Notes: generated by a model from the sequence alone, not told the origin. A DNA stretch of 64,000 bases from Albidovulum sp. (GCA_020637635.1 JACKKB010000002.1:206001-270000); one strand, 5' to 3'; numbered from the stretch's first letter, positions 42,969 through 53,976 are shown. A program made the numbers and translations.

Positions 42969-45568
42969 ATGCGGGTTTCCGACCCACATTCCCGCCCCGC
43001 AGCCGATTGCCTTGCCGATCTGGAAGCCCGCCTCGCGGGCCTGACCACGTCCGAGGCGGAAGAACGGCTCGCCGCCCACGGCCCGAACCGCCTGCCCGAA
43101 GCAAAGTCGCGGGGGCCACTTTTGCGGTTTCTGGCCCAGTTCAACAACGTGCTGATCCAGGTCCTGCTGGCAGCGGCGGTGGTGACGGCGTTCCTGAACC
43201 ACTGGATCGATACTGGCGTCATCCTTGCCGTGGTTCTGGCCAACGCCGTGATCGGCTTCGTCCAGGAGGGCAAGGCCGAAACCGCCATGGCCGCGATCCG
43301 CGGCATGCTGGCACCGCGCGCGGCCGTCCTGCGCGACGGGCAGCGCCAGTCGGTCGACGGGGCCAGCCTTGTTCCCGGCGACATCGTGCTGCTGGAGGCC
43401 GGCGACAAGGTTCCCGCCGACCTGCGGCTGATCGAGGCCCGCGGGCTGGCCGCGCAGGAGGCGATACTGACCGGCGAATCCGTCGCGGTGGAAAAGACGC
43501 CCGATCCGGTTGCCGCCGCAGCCCCGCTGGGCGACCGCAGATCAATGCTGTGGTCGGGCACGCTGGTGACGCAGGGAACCGCGCGGGGGCTGGTGGCGGC
43601 CACAGGCTCCAGCACCGAGATCGGGCGCATCGGCGGCCTGCTGGCAGGGGTCGAGCAACTGACCACGCCGCTGGTCGCGCAGATGGACCACTTCGCGCGC
43701 TGGCTGTCGTTCCTGATCCTGCTGGCCTCGGCGCTGCTGCTGGCCTGGGGCCATTTCGTCGGCCACGAGCCGTTCCCGGACCTGTTCATGACCGTGGTCG
43801 CCATCGCTGTGTCGGCAATCCCGAGGCCTGCCGGCGGTGATGACGATCACGCTGGCCATCGGCGTGCAGGCCATGGCCCGGCGCAATGCCATCGTGCGCC
43901 ACCTGCCCGCAATCGAGGCGATTGGCTCGGTCTCGGTCATCTGCACCGACAAGACCGGCACCCTGACCCGCAACGAGATGGTGGTGGTGACGGCCGAAAC
44001 CGCCGAGGGGGTCTTTCAGGTCTCGGGTGAGGGTTACGCGCCCGAGGGTCGGATCGACCCGCCGGGGACCTGCGCCCCTCGCCCGTGCGGCGGCGCTTTG
44101 CAACGATGCGGCGCTGGTCCAAAAGGGCGGGCAATGGCTCATCGAGGGCGACCCAATGGAGGGGCGCTGCTGGTTTTCGCCGGCAAGATCATGCAAGACA
44201 CGCCCCGCGCCCGGCTTGACGCGATCCCCTTCGACAGCCGCCACCGCTTCATGGCGGTGCTGACCGATGGGCCCAAGGGCCGCATCACCCGGCGTCAAGG
44301 GCGCGCCGGAACGGGTGTTGCGCATGTGTGCGGGGCTGGACCTGCAGGCATGGCACGACCGTGCCGAGGCGATGGCCCGGCGCGGCCTGCGTGTGCTGGC
44401 GCTGGCTGAACGCGCCGAGACCACCGGCCTGATCGACGCCCCCGCGCTGGAGGGCGGCCTGAGCTCTGGGGCTGGTCGGCCTGATCGACCCGCCCCGCCC
44501 CGAGGCGATCGCCGCCGTAGCGGAATGCCGGGCCGCCGGGATCCGGGTCAAGATGATCACCGGCGACCACGCCGGCACCGCTGCCGCCATCGCGGCCCAG
44601 ATCGGGCTGGTGAACCACGCCCGTGTGCTGACCGGCGCCGACCTGGACAAACTGGACGATGCGCAACTGGCGCTGGAGGTCGCGGGCGTCGATGTCTTTG
44701 CCCGCACCAGCCCCGAGGACAAGCTTCGCCTTGTCACCGCGTTGCAGGCCAACGGCCTGACCGTCGCCATGACCGGCGACGGCGTCAACGATGCGCCCGC
44801 GCTCAAGCGCGCCGATGCGGGCATCGCCATGGGGCTGAAGGGCCTGGAAGCGGCGAAAGAGGCCGCCGACATGGTGCTGGCGGATGACAATTTCGCCTCG
44901 ATCGCGGCGGCGGCGGTGCGCGAGGGCGCACGGTCTATGACAACCTCAAGAAGGTCATCAGCTGGACCCTGCCCACCAACGCGGGCGAGGCGCTGGTGGT
45001 TATCGTGGCGCTTGTCGCCGGCATGGCGCTGCCGCTGACACCGGTGCAGATCCTGTGGATCAACCTGATTACCAGCATCACCCTGGGCTTTGCCCTGGCG
45101 TTCGAGCCGACCGAGGCGGTCACCATGTCGCGCCCCCCGCGCCCGCGCGCCACACCGATCCTGTCGGGGGGGCTGGTGTGGCATGTGGTGCTGGTGGCGG
45201 CACTGTTCCTGGCGGCGGTCTTCGGGATGTTCACCTACGCGCTGGACCAAGGCTATTCCTTGGCGCTGGCGCAGACAATTGCGATGAACACGCTGGTGGT
45301 GCTGGAGATCTTCCACCTGTTCTTCATCCGCAACATCCACGGCACCTCGCTGACATGGGATGCGGTCAAGGGCACGCGCGTGGTCTGGGCTGTCGTCATC
45401 ATCATCACCGCCGCGCAATTCGCCGTCACCTACTTGCCGCCCTTGCAGGCCGTGCTCGGGACTGAACCCGTACCGCTGGCCGACGGCCTGCTGATCGTCG
45501 GAATCGGCGCTGCGTTCTTTGCCCTGATCGAGATCGAGAAGCAGATCAGGCTGGGGTTAACGCGATGA
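42969..45568 (+). pseudogene. Type II cation P-type ATPase (Ca2+/Mg2+ pump-like), broken by frameshifts
   Basis: N terminus intact to about 43828: cation-ATPase N domain (SEAEERLAAHGPNRLPEAKS), first helices, actuator motif ILTGESVAVEK. A 2-base loss in the expected IPEGLPAVMT breaks the frame; CTDKTGTLTRNEM (phosphorylated Asp) follows in another frame. Further shifts lie near 44068, 44160, 44290, 44465 and 44930; VAMTGDGVNDAPALKRADAG and the last four helices (LPTNAGEALVVIVALVAG onward) are intact between them. The IPEG form is typical of Ca2+/Mn2+/Mg2+ pumps. Full length would be about 865 residues. Confidence 0.85.
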
Positions 45569-45773
45569 TCGGGCCGCAGGCCAAGGACTGCGGAGAGGCC
45601 GGACGGATTGTCATTTCCGTGCCGTATCTGGTGCCTACACTTCGCGGCGCCACCGCGTCACCCCGAAAAAGCGATGCCCGGAGGGTGAAGCGTGGGGCTG
45701 CGCTTGTATTGACGATTCCCCACAAATAACATCGGCATTCAAGGATGCCGCGGCGCAGCAAGTGAGGGCAGGC

Positions 45774-46838
45774 GTGAAACAGAAACCGAAATACCTTGTT
45801 CCGACCATTCTGGTGGTCGCGGCGGTTGCGGCCTATTTTGCCTGGACCAAGCTGGACACGCCGGCGCTGCCTGAGGGCATCGTGGGCGCGAATGGCCGGA
45901 TCGAGGCGACCGAGATCGACATCGCCGCGCTGACCGGCGGCCGTATCGCCGACATTGCGGCGGCCGAAGGTCAGGTCGTCAATGCGGGCGATGTGCTTGT
46001 GCAGATGGATGTCGTCCAGCTCAACGCCCAGAAACGCCAGGCCGAGGCACAGCTGCGCCGGGCCAGTATCGCTATCGAGACTGCAAAGGCCATGGTCGCC
46101 CAGGCCGAGGCACAGGAGCGCGCGGCAGAGGCTGCGGTGGATCAGGCGCAGGCCATGGCCGATGCCGCCGCCCAGAAGCTGGCCCGTTCGGAACAGCTGG
46201 TGAAAACGAACGCGGTCTCGCAGCAGGTTCTTGACGACGACCGCGCGAAGGACCGCGAGGCAAAGGCGGGCGTCGCCGCGGCCGAGGCTTCGCATGCGGC
46301 AGCTCTCGCCGGGATCACTTCGGCCCAAGCGCAGGTGGTGGACGCCGAGGCCGCGATTGATGCGGCAAAGGCCTCGATCGATTCCATCACGGCCTCGATC
46401 GACGATGCGACGCTGGTCGCCCCCCGTAGCGGTCGTATCCAGTATCTTGTCGCACAGGAAGGCGAGGTCGTCGGCTCGGGGGGCCGGATCCTGAGTCTTG
46501 TCGATCTGGGCGATGTCTACATGACGGTGTTCCTGCCCACATCGCAGGCGGGGCGGGTTCAGATCGGGTCCGAGGTGCGCCTGACCCTGGATGCAGCCCC
46601 CGGTATCGTGATCCCGGCGACGGTTTCCTATGTGGCGGATGTGGCGCAATTCACCCCCAAGACGGTCGAGACGGCGGAAGAGCGTGAGAAGCTGATGTTC
46701 AGAGTTCGGGCAAAAGTCGATCCAGAGCTGCTTTCCCGCTATGTCGCCTATGTGAAGACCGGCCTCCCGGGCATGGCCTATCTGAAGACGCTTCCCGATG
46801 CCGAATGGCCGGCCTCGCTTGCCAATGTCGTGAAATGA
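45774..46838 (+). CDS. HlyD-family adaptor of an ABC exporter (YhiI-like)
   Basis: 354 residues from GTG 45774 (GAGGG in front); GTG 45762 is the alternative. One N-terminal anchor (YLVPTILVVAAVAAYFAW), lipoyl half-motifs around a long alanine-rich coiled coil (about 90-215) and a barrel domain with APRSGRIQYLVAQEGEVVGS. Its stop overlaps the ATG of the RbbA-like protein (ATGA), matching the E. coli yhiI-rbbA-yhhJ order. The 200 bases upstream contain the only promoter candidate of this operon. Confidence 0.9.
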   Translation: MKQKPKYLVPTILVVAAVAAYFAWTKLDTPALPEGIVGANGRIEATEIDIAALTGGRIADIAAAEGQVVNAGDVLVQMDVVQLNAQKRQAEAQLRRASIAIETAKAMVAQAEAQERAAEAAVDQAQAMADAAAQKLARSEQLVKTNAVSQQVLDDDRAKDREAKAGVAAAEASHAAALAGITSAQAQVVDAEAAIDAAKASIDSITASIDDATLVAPRSGRIQYLVAQEGEVVGSGGRILSLVDLGDVYMTVFLPTSQAGRVQIGSEVRLTLDAAPGIVIPATVSYVADVAQFTPKTVETAEEREKLMFRVRAKVDPELLSRYVAYVKTGLPGMAYLKTLPDAEWPASLANVVK

Positions 46839-49588
46839 CCGGGGCAGACCAGCCGCCGGTCGCATCGGTCAGTGACCTGATCCTGCGTTACGGCAAGGTT
46901 ACTGCGCTGGACAGGGTGACGCTGGACATCCCCGCCGGCATGATGGTGGGGCTGATCGGTCCCGACGGCGTTGGAAAGTCCAGCCTTCTGTCGCTGCTTG
47001 CCGGGGCGCGCGTGATCCAGGACGGCGGCGTGCATGTGCTGGGGGGCGACATGCGCGACGCCGGACACCGGAGCCGGGTCTGCCCGCGCATCGCCTATAT
47101 GCCGCAGGGGCTGGGCAAGAACCTGTACCCGACGCTTTCGGTCGAGGAGAATCTGGAGTTCTTCGGCAGGCTCTTTGGCCATGACAAGGCCGAAAGAGAT
47201 CGCCGCATCCTTGACCTGCTGACAGCGACCGGCATGTCGCCGTTCCGCGACCGTCCGGCGGCAAAGCTTTCCGGTGGCATGAAGCAGAAGCTGGGCCTTT
47301 GTTGCGCGCTGATCCATGACCCGGACCTGTTGATCCTTGATGAACCGACGACCGGCGTCGATCCCCTGTCGCGCCGCCAGTTCTGGGATCTGATCGACAG
47401 CATCCGCGCCACGCGCCCCGACATGAGCGTGATCACGGCCACCGCCTATATGGAGGAGGCCGCGCGTTTCGACTGGCTGGTGGCGATGAACGCCGGCAAG
47501 GTGCTGGCGACGGGCACGACGGCAGAGCTTCTGGCGCGCACCGGCGCGGCCGATCTTGACCGCGCCTTCATCGCGCTTTTGCCGGCGGCCGATCGCGGTG
47601 ACGATCAGGAGGTGGTGATCCCACCGCGCGATGCAACCGATGGCGAGATTGCCATCGAGGCCGAACACCTGACCCAAAGGTTCGGCGATTTCACCGCCGT
47701 CAACGACGTCAGCTTTCGCATCGCCAAGGGCGAGATCTTCGGCTTTCTCGGCTCCAACGGCTGCGGCAAGACCACGACGATGAAGATGCTGACCGGCCTT
47801 CTGGAGCCGACCGAGGGCATCGCCCGGCTGTTTGGCCACGAGGTCGATGCCCGCGACCTGGCGGTGCGCCGCAGGGTCGGATTCATGAGCCAGGCCTTCT
47901 CGCTTTATTCGGAACTGACGGTGCGACAGAACCTGGAACTGCACGCCCGGCTTTTCGCCCTTGAGGAGGCGAAGATCCCCGCGCGGGTGGCCGAGATGGC
48001 GGAGAGGTTCGACCTTGGTGACGTGGCGGACGCGCTGCCCGAAGCGCTGCCCCTGGGGATCCGGCAGCGGCTTTCGCTGGCCGTGGCCCTGATCCACGGA
48101 CCAGAGATCCTGATCCTTGACGAGCCGACTTCGGGTGTGGACCCGGTCGCGCGCAACGGCTTCTGGCGCATTCTGGCGGACCTGTCGCGCAAGGATGGCG
48201 TGACGATCTTCGTCTCGACCCATTTCATGAACGAGGCGGAATGGTGCGACCGCATCTCGCTGATGCATGCCGGAGAGGTGCTGATCAGCGACACGGCCGA
48301 GGCGATCAAGGCCTCGAAAGGCTGCGAGACACTGGAAGATGCCTTTGTCGCCTATCTGCAAGAGGCGATCGACAAGACCGCACCGCCACCCGCCCCTGCG
48401 CCCGAAGCAGCCAATCAGGCCGCGCCCGCCGCCGCACCTGCCCCACCGCACCCGCAGCGGAGATTCAGCCTGCGCCGCCTTCTCAGCTATTCGCGGCTGG
48501 AAAGCCTGCAACTTCAGCGTGACCCGATCCGTCTGGCGATGGCGCTTGTCGGCAGCCTGCTTTTGATGGTGGTGATCGGCCTTGGCATCAACATGGATGT
48601 CGAGGATCTTACCTTTGCGGTTCTGGACCGTGACCAGACCACTGCCAGCCGGGACTATGTCGCCGACATTGCCGGATCGCGCTATTTCACCGAACGGCCC
48701 GCGCTTCAGGGCTATGACGACATGGACGCAAGGATGCGGGCGGGCGAGATCAGCCTGGCGATCGAGATTCCTGCCGGCTTTGCCGCGGATGTGGCGCGCG
48801 GCCGCACGGTCGAGATCGGCGCCTGGTTCGACGGTGCCAACCCGACCCAATCCGGCACGGTGCAGGGCTATATCCAGGGAATGCACGGCGACTGGATCAC
48901 GCGCAAGATGCGCGAGGCGCTTGGCTCGGCCGCTCTGGCCGGCGATTTCGAGCTTGTCACCCGCTACCGCTACAACCCGGATGTGAAAAGCATCGTCGCC
49001 ATGGTGCCGGCGGTCCTGCCCATGCTGCTATTGATGATCCCGGCCATCCTGACCACCTTGTCGGTGGCCCGGGAGAAAGAGCTTGGTTCGATCATCAATT
49101 TCTACGTGACCCCGGTGACGCGGCTGGAATTCCTTCTGGGCAAGCAGCTGCCATATATGGCGCTGGCCATGGTGAACTTCGTGCTGATGATGGTGATGGC
49201 GGTTTTCGTCTTCAGGGTGCCGTTCACCGGCAGTTTCATCGGCTTTTCCATGTCCGCGCTGGTGTTCGTGACGGCCAGCACCGCGCTTGGCTTTCTGGTG
49301 TCGGTATTCATCTCCAGCCAGGTTGCGGCCTTGTTCGCGACGACGCTGCTGACGATGATTCCCGCGGTGTCCTATTCCGGTCTGATCGACCCGGTATCTT
49401 CGCTGGAAGGGTTCGGGCGTACCATCGGCGAGGTCTATCCGGCCACATGGTTCATCACGGCGGCCCGCGGTGCCTTCTCGAAATCGTTCGGCTTTGTTGA
49501 ACTGATCCAGCCGACGCTGGCGATGGCGGCCTCGGTTCCGATCATCCTGGGGTTGAGCGTGTCCTTCCTGAAGAAGCAGGAGAGGTAG
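46835..49588 (+). CDS. RbbA-like double ABC ATPase fused to a permease
   Basis: 917 residues. Two ATP-binding domains in tandem: the first with GPDGVGKSSLLSLLAG, signature LSGGMKQKLGLCCAL and LLILDEPTTGVDP; the second with GSNGCGKTTTMKMLTG, an altered signature LPLGIRQRLSLAVAL and ILILDEPTSGVDP. A proline/alanine linker (TAPPPAPAPEAANQAAPAAA) leads to an ABC-2 membrane domain with one helix, a periplasmic loop and five C-terminal helices. This is the RbbA/YhiH architecture, half-transporter partner of the next gene. In E. coli the protein was reported as ribosome-associated; an export role is more likely here given the adaptor. Confidence 0.92.
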   Translation: MTGADQPPVASVSDLILRYGKVTALDRVTLDIPAGMMVGLIGPDGVGKSSLLSLLAGARVIQDGGVHVLGGDMRDAGHRSRVCPRIAYMPQGLGKNLYPTLSVEENLEFFGRLFGHDKAERDRRILDLLTATGMSPFRDRPAAKLSGGMKQKLGLCCALIHDPDLLILDEPTTGVDPLSRRQFWDLIDSIRATRPDMSVITATAYMEEAARFDWLVAMNAGKVLATGTTAELLARTGAADLDRAFIALLPAADRGDDQEVVIPPRDATDGEIAIEAEHLTQRFGDFTAVNDVSFRIAKGEIFGFLGSNGCGKTTTMKMLTGLLEPTEGIARLFGHEVDARDLAVRRRVGFMSQAFSLYSELTVRQNLELHARLFALEEAKIPARVAEMAERFDLGDVADALPEALPLGIRQRLSLAVALIHGPEILILDEPTSGVDPVARNGFWRILADLSRKDGVTIFVSTHFMNEAEWCDRISLMHAGEVLISDTAEAIKASKGCETLEDAFVAYLQEAIDKTAPPPAPAPEAANQAAPAAAPAPPHPQRRFSLRRLLSYSRLESLQLQRDPIRLAMALVGSLLLMVVIGLGINMDVEDLTFAVLDRDQTTASRDYVADIAGSRYFTERPALQGYDDMDARMRAGEISLAIEIPAGFAADVARGRTVEIGAWFDGANPTQSGTVQGYIQGMHGDWITRKMREALGSAALAGDFELVTRYRYNPDVKSIVAMVPAVLPMLLLMIPAILTTLSVAREKELGSIINFYVTPVTRLEFLLGKQLPYMALAMVNFVLMMVMAVFVFRVPFTGSFIGFSMSALVFVTASTALGFLVSVFISSQVAALFATTLLTMIPAVSYSGLIDPVSSLEGFGRTIGEVYPATWFITAARGAFSKSFGFVELIQPTLAMAASVPIILGLSVSFLKKQER

Positions 49589-49592
49589 CGCC

Positions 49593-50705
49593 ATGAACCT
49601 GAAGAACGTCCGAAACCTCGGGGTGAAGGAGCTGCGCGGGCTGTGGCGCGACTGGATCATGCTGGCGCTGATCGTCTATTCCTTCAGCCTGTCGGTCTGG
49701 ACTTCGGCCAATTCCAGCCCGGAGACGCTGAGCAATGCCGCGATCTCGATCGTCGACGAGGACCAGTCGCAGCTATCGTCGCGGATCGTCTCGGCCTTCT
49801 ATCAGCCCTATTTCGTGCCGCCGAACCTGATTACCGCCGCCGAAATCGACACCAGGATGGATGCGGGCCTGGATACTTTCGCGCTGAACATTCCACCGGA
49901 TTTCCAGCGCGATGTGCTGGCGGGCAAGGCACCGGCGATCCAGCTGAACATTGACGCGACACGGATGAGCCAGGCTTTCACCGGCGGCGGCTATGTCAGT
50001 CAGATCGTGTCCAGCGAGGTCTCGGAATTTGTCTCGGGGTATCGGGCGCAAAGCACGCTGCCCGTCGAACTGGCCCTTCGCGCCCGCTATAACCCGTCGC
50101 TTGATCCCGGCTGGTTCGGGGCCATCAACAGCGTTATCCAGTCGATCACCATGCTGTCGCTGATCCTGACCGGATCAGCCCTGATCCGGGAAAAGGAACA
50201 TGGCACGGTCGAACATCTTCTGGTGATGCCGGTCACGCCGACCGAGATCATGCTGTCCAAGATCTGGTCGATGGGGCTGGTGGTTCTGCTTGGCTCGACC
50301 TTCTCGCTGACGGTGGTGGTTCAGGGGCTGATGAATGTGCCCGTCGCGGGATCGGTGCCGCTTTTCCTTGCCGGGGCGGTTCTGATGATGGTCGCCATGA
50401 CCTCGATGGGGATATTCATGGCCACGGTCGCCGGCACAATGCCGCAGTTTGCGCTTCTGATGATGATGGTTCTCATCCCGCTGCAGATCCTGTCCGGCGG
50501 CATGACCCCGCGCGAGTCGATGCCGGAGTTCATCCAGACCATCATGCTGGCGGCACCGAATACCCACTTCATCATCCTGTCGCAGTCGATCCTGTTCCGG
50601 GGGGCCGGGCTGGAGGTGGTCTGGCCGCAGCTTCTTGCGCTGGCGGTGATCGGGGCGGTGCTGTTCTGGCTGGCACTCCGGCAGTTCCGGGCCTTCCTGC
50701 GCTAA
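49593..50705 (+). CDS. ABC-2 type permease (YhhJ-like)
   Basis: 370 residues, six helices in the ABC-2 arrangement: WIMLALIVYSFSLSVWTS, a periplasmic loop, then a helix pair ending in LVMPVTPTEIMLSKIW and TMPQFALLMMMVLIPLQILS. The coupling-helix motif REKEHGTVEHLLVMPVTPTE is the family signature. Starts 4 bases after the RbbA-like gene; together they form the exporter membrane pore. Confidence 0.92.
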   Translation: MNLKNVRNLGVKELRGLWRDWIMLALIVYSFSLSVWTSANSSPETLSNAAISIVDEDQSQLSSRIVSAFYQPYFVPPNLITAAEIDTRMDAGLDTFALNIPPDFQRDVLAGKAPAIQLNIDATRMSQAFTGGGYVSQIVSSEVSEFVSGYRAQSTLPVELALRARYNPSLDPGWFGAINSVIQSITMLSLILTGSALIREKEHGTVEHLLVMPVTPTEIMLSKIWSMGLVVLLGSTFSLTVVVQGLMNVPVAGSVPLFLAGAVLMMVAMTSMGIFMATVAGTMPQFALLMMMVLIPLQILSGGMTPRESMPEFIQTIMLAAPNTHFIILSQSILFRGAGLEVVWPQLLALAVIGAVLFWLALRQFRAFLR

Positions 50706-50848
50706 GGGGCGCGCCCAGATAACGAAAAGTTGCGCCGGGGGCGGGGGCGCATGGTTTGCCTTTCGCCGCCCAGCGCGCAGATAGACATATCGAACCCATG
50801 GGACGGTTGGCGAACCCGCCGGCCTTCCGGCAATCGAAAGGTGGAAAC

Positions 50849-53032
50849 ATGGCTCAGCGTGACATGACATTTCCCGCGATGGCGCAGACTGCGGAATACA
50901 TGACAGATGCCTGGCAGCGTTCGGTGCTTTTCCTTGACGTGATGCGCGAACGTGCCGCCCAGTACGACGCCCATACCAAAGATCCGGCGCCCAATGTCCT
51001 GAGCTATGATGCCGAACTGGTCCTCGATGCCCGCAGTTTCGACCCGCCGGTGAACTATCTTCTCTATCGGATCGTCCCCCCTGAAGACGTAACCATCGAC
51101 CCCCTGAAACGTCCCTTCGTGATCGTCGATCCGCGCGCGGGTCAGGTTTCGGGCATCGGCGGCTTCAAGGCCGACAGCGAGGTGGGCGTCGCGCTGAAGG
51201 CGGGCCATCCGGTCTGGTTCATCGGCTTTCTGCCCGAACCGGTTCCCGGCCAGACCATCCTTGATGTCACCAATGCCCAGGCGACCTTTCTGGAAACGGT
51301 AGTCGCGCGCCACCCCGAGGCCGAGGGCAAGCCCTGCGTCATCGGCAATTGCCAGGCCGGTTGGGCGGTGATGATCCTTGCCGCCCTGCGGCCCGAGCTT
51401 TTCGGCCCGATCATCGTTCCCGGAACGCCTCTGTCCTACTGGGCGGGCGTGCATGGCAAATATCCGATGCGCTATGCCGGCGGCCTCATGGGCGGAACCT
51501 GGCTGACGGCACTGGCGGGCGATCTGGGGGGCGGCATCTTCGATGGCGCCGCGCTGGTCCAGAACTTCGAGGCGCAGGATCCGGCGAACACCTTCTGGAC
51601 CAAGCAATACAATCTCTGGTCGAAGATCGACACCGAGCCCGAGCGTTACCTTGGGTTCGAGAAGTGGTGGAATGCCCTGGTCACGCTGAATGCCGGGGAA
51701 ATGCAGTGGATCGTGGACGAGCTTTTCGTCGGCAACCATCTTGCGGCCGGCGATATCCGAACTGCGGATGGCACTGCCATCGACCTGCGCGCGATCAACT
51801 CGCCCATCGTCGTCTTCTGCTCGAAGGGCGACAACATCACTCCGCCGCAGCAGGCGTTGGACTGGATCCTTGACCTTTATGACAGCGAGGACGACATCCG
51901 CGCCTGGGGGCAAACCATTGTCTACACGGTGCACGACCATATCGGCCATCTGGGCATTTTCGTCTCGGGCCAGGTCGCACGCAAGGAACATGACGAGTTC
52001 GCCCACAACATCGACCTGATCGACGTGCTGCCCCCCGGTCTTTACGAGGCGGTGCTGACCCCGAAGGAGGCGGCCGGAGTCAATGCCGATCTGGTCAAGG
52101 GCGACTGGGTGATGCGTTGCGAGGCGCGCACGCTGGATGACATCCGCGCGCTTGGCGGCAACGACCTTGAGGACGAGCGCAAGTTCGAGACGGTGGCACG
52201 GCTCTCCGAGATCAACCTGGCACTTTACCGCACCTTCGCCCAGCCCTTCGTGCAGGCCTTCACGACGCCATCCTTCGCCGAGGCGACGCGCAGGTTCCAC
52301 CCGCTGCGACTGTCCTACGAGATGTTCTGCGCCGGCAACCCCTGGATGCGGCAGGTCAAGGGACTGGCAGAAAGTGTGCGCGAAAAACGCGAACCTGCCA
52401 GCCCGGACAACCCCTGGCTCAACATGCAGGAGATGACATCAACCGCCATCGTTCAGGGTCTTGACGCGATGCGCGACGTGATCAACTGGACATCCGAGGC
52501 CAGTTTCCACGCCATTTATGGCAATAGGGCCTTGCAGGCGGCGCTAGGCGTCGACACATCCTCGACAGAGCGCCCGCGCAAGCCCGCACATACCGGGCTG
52601 CATGACGAACTGGTCAGGCGCCGCGACGAGGGGCTGCGCCGAAACATGACGGAGGGCGGTCCTGTCGCGGCAGTGGTGCGGGCGCTGATCTGGGTCGGCA
52701 TGTCGGGCAGGGTCGTCGACGAACGCCAGTTCGCCGAGATCGCCCGATTGCGCCGGACCCATCCCGAAAGCGGCGCTTTGACGCTGGCCGATTTCAAGCA
52801 GATGGTGCGTGAACAGCTTCAGATGCTGCTTCTCGACGAAGAGGCGGCGCTTGGGGCCATTCCCGGTCTCATGCCCGAATCCGGCGACCAGCGCCGCATG
52901 GCGCTTGACACCATCCGCGAGGTGGTCGAGGCCAGCGGCGCGCTGGACCACAAGGCGCGTCAGCGGCTGAACCGGATCGCCAGCCTTCTTGGCATCGGAC
53001 CCGCAGCGATCGACAAACGCAAGGCATCCTGA
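50849..53032 (+). CDS. DUF3141 protein, PHA-synthase-like alpha/beta hydrolase
   Basis: 727 residues. The N-terminal two thirds resemble poly(3-hydroxyalkanoate) synthase folds with a cysteine nucleophile elbow GNCQAGW (about residues 165-171), a catalytic aspartate candidate in FCSKGDNITPP and a histidine in VHDHIGHLG. The last 200 residues are helical and specific to DUF3141. Real substrate is unknown. ATG 50849 has AAAGGTGG before it; upstream frame is noncoding. It is followed closely by phosphotransacetylase and acetate kinase genes, a recurring trio in proteobacteria as far as I recall, suggesting acyl-CoA metabolism under low oxygen. Confidence 0.88.
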   Translation: MAQRDMTFPAMAQTAEYMTDAWQRSVLFLDVMRERAAQYDAHTKDPAPNVLSYDAELVLDARSFDPPVNYLLYRIVPPEDVTIDPLKRPFVIVDPRAGQVSGIGGFKADSEVGVALKAGHPVWFIGFLPEPVPGQTILDVTNAQATFLETVVARHPEAEGKPCVIGNCQAGWAVMILAALRPELFGPIIVPGTPLSYWAGVHGKYPMRYAGGLMGGTWLTALAGDLGGGIFDGAALVQNFEAQDPANTFWTKQYNLWSKIDTEPERYLGFEKWWNALVTLNAGEMQWIVDELFVGNHLAAGDIRTADGTAIDLRAINSPIVVFCSKGDNITPPQQALDWILDLYDSEDDIRAWGQTIVYTVHDHIGHLGIFVSGQVARKEHDEFAHNIDLIDVLPPGLYEAVLTPKEAAGVNADLVKGDWVMRCEARTLDDIRALGGNDLEDERKFETVARLSEINLALYRTFAQPFVQAFTTPSFAEATRRFHPLRLSYEMFCAGNPWMRQVKGLAESVREKREPASPDNPWLNMQEMTSTAIVQGLDAMRDVINWTSEASFHAIYGNRALQAALGVDTSSTERPRKPAHTGLHDELVRRRDEGLRRNMTEGGPVAAVVRALIWVGMSGRVVDERQFAEIARLRRTHPESGALTLADFKQMVREQLQMLLLDEEAALGAIPGLMPESGDQRRMALDTIREVVEASGALDHKARQRLNRIASLLGIGPAAIDKRKAS

Positions 53033-53043
53033 ACGGACACCCC

Positions 53044-53976
53044 ATGGACGAGCTTCACGACAAGCACCAGCGCCTGATTGCCGCCGCCCGCGACGGCTCG
53101 CCCGCCTTGACCGTCGTCGCACATCCTTGCGACGAGACCTCGCTGCGCGGCGCGATGGAGGCGGCGGCGGCACATCTGATCGAGCCGGTTCTGGTGGGGC
53201 CGGAAGCCCGCATCCGCGCCATCGCCGCCGAACACGGCATCGACCTTGCCGGGCGGCAGTTCGTCGATGCGCCGCACAGCCACGCCGCCGCCGCGCAGGC
53301 GGTGGCCCTGATCCGCGCCGGCAAGGGCGAGCTTTTGATGAAAGGCAGCCTGCACACCGATGAGCTGATGAAGGAAGTCACCGACGCGACCACCGGCCTG
53401 CGCACCGAACGCCGGATCAGCCATGTCTTCATCATGGATGTGCCGGGCCACCCCGAGACGCTGTTCATCACCGATGCAGCGATCAACATCTTTCCCGATC
53501 TCGACAGCAAGCGCGACATCGTACAGAACGCCATCGACCTGTGGGCGGGCATCGGGCTTGGCACACCCAAGGTGGCGATCCTGTCGGCGGTCGAGACGGT
53601 GACGACGAAGATCCCCTCAACGATCGAGGCGGCTGCGCTGTGCAAGATGGCCGAACGGGGACAGATCACCGGCGGCCTGCTGGATGGCCCGCTGGCCTTT
53701 GACAATGCCATCGATCCCGAAGCGGCGCGCATCAAGGGCATCGGCGGCCCGGTTGCCGGCCACGGCCAGATCCTTGTCGTTCCCGACCTCGAGGCCGGAA
53801 ACATGCTGGCGAAGAACCTGATCTTCCTGTCCCGCGCCGATGCCGCCGGGATCGTGCTGGGCGCGCGCGTGCCGATCATCCTGACCTCGCGGGCCGACAG
53901 CGTCCGCACCCGCATGGCCTCCTGCGCAGTGGCGGCGATCTATGCCAATGCGCTCCGCAGGAAGGCCGGCGTCTGA
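53044..53976 (+). CDS. Phosphate acetyl/butyryltransferase
   Basis: 310 residues, the length of a single-domain Pta/Ptb. Motifs: LLMKGSLHTDELMKEV, RISHVFIMDVPGHPE, ITDAAINIFPDL, GPLAFDNAIDPEAA and VPDLEAGNMLAKNLIFL, all typical of the phosphotransacylase family. It exchanges CoA for phosphate on acetyl-CoA (or butyryl-CoA). The stop overlaps the acetate kinase ATG by one base, so acyl phosphate is passed straight to the kinase. Whether acetyl or butyryl is preferred cannot be decided from sequence alone. Confidence 0.92.
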   Translation: MDELHDKHQRLIAAARDGSPALTVVAHPCDETSLRGAMEAAAAHLIEPVLVGPEARIRAIAAEHGIDLAGRQFVDAPHSHAAAAQAVALIRAGKGELLMKGSLHTDELMKEVTDATTGLRTERRISHVFIMDVPGHPETLFITDAAINIFPDLDSKRDIVQNAIDLWAGIGLGTPKVAILSAVETVTTKIPSTIEAAALCKMAERGQITGGLLDGPLAFDNAIDPEAARIKGIGGPVAGHGQILVVPDLEAGNMLAKNLIFLSRADAAGIVLGARVPIILTSRADSVRTRMASCAVAAIYANALRRKAGV

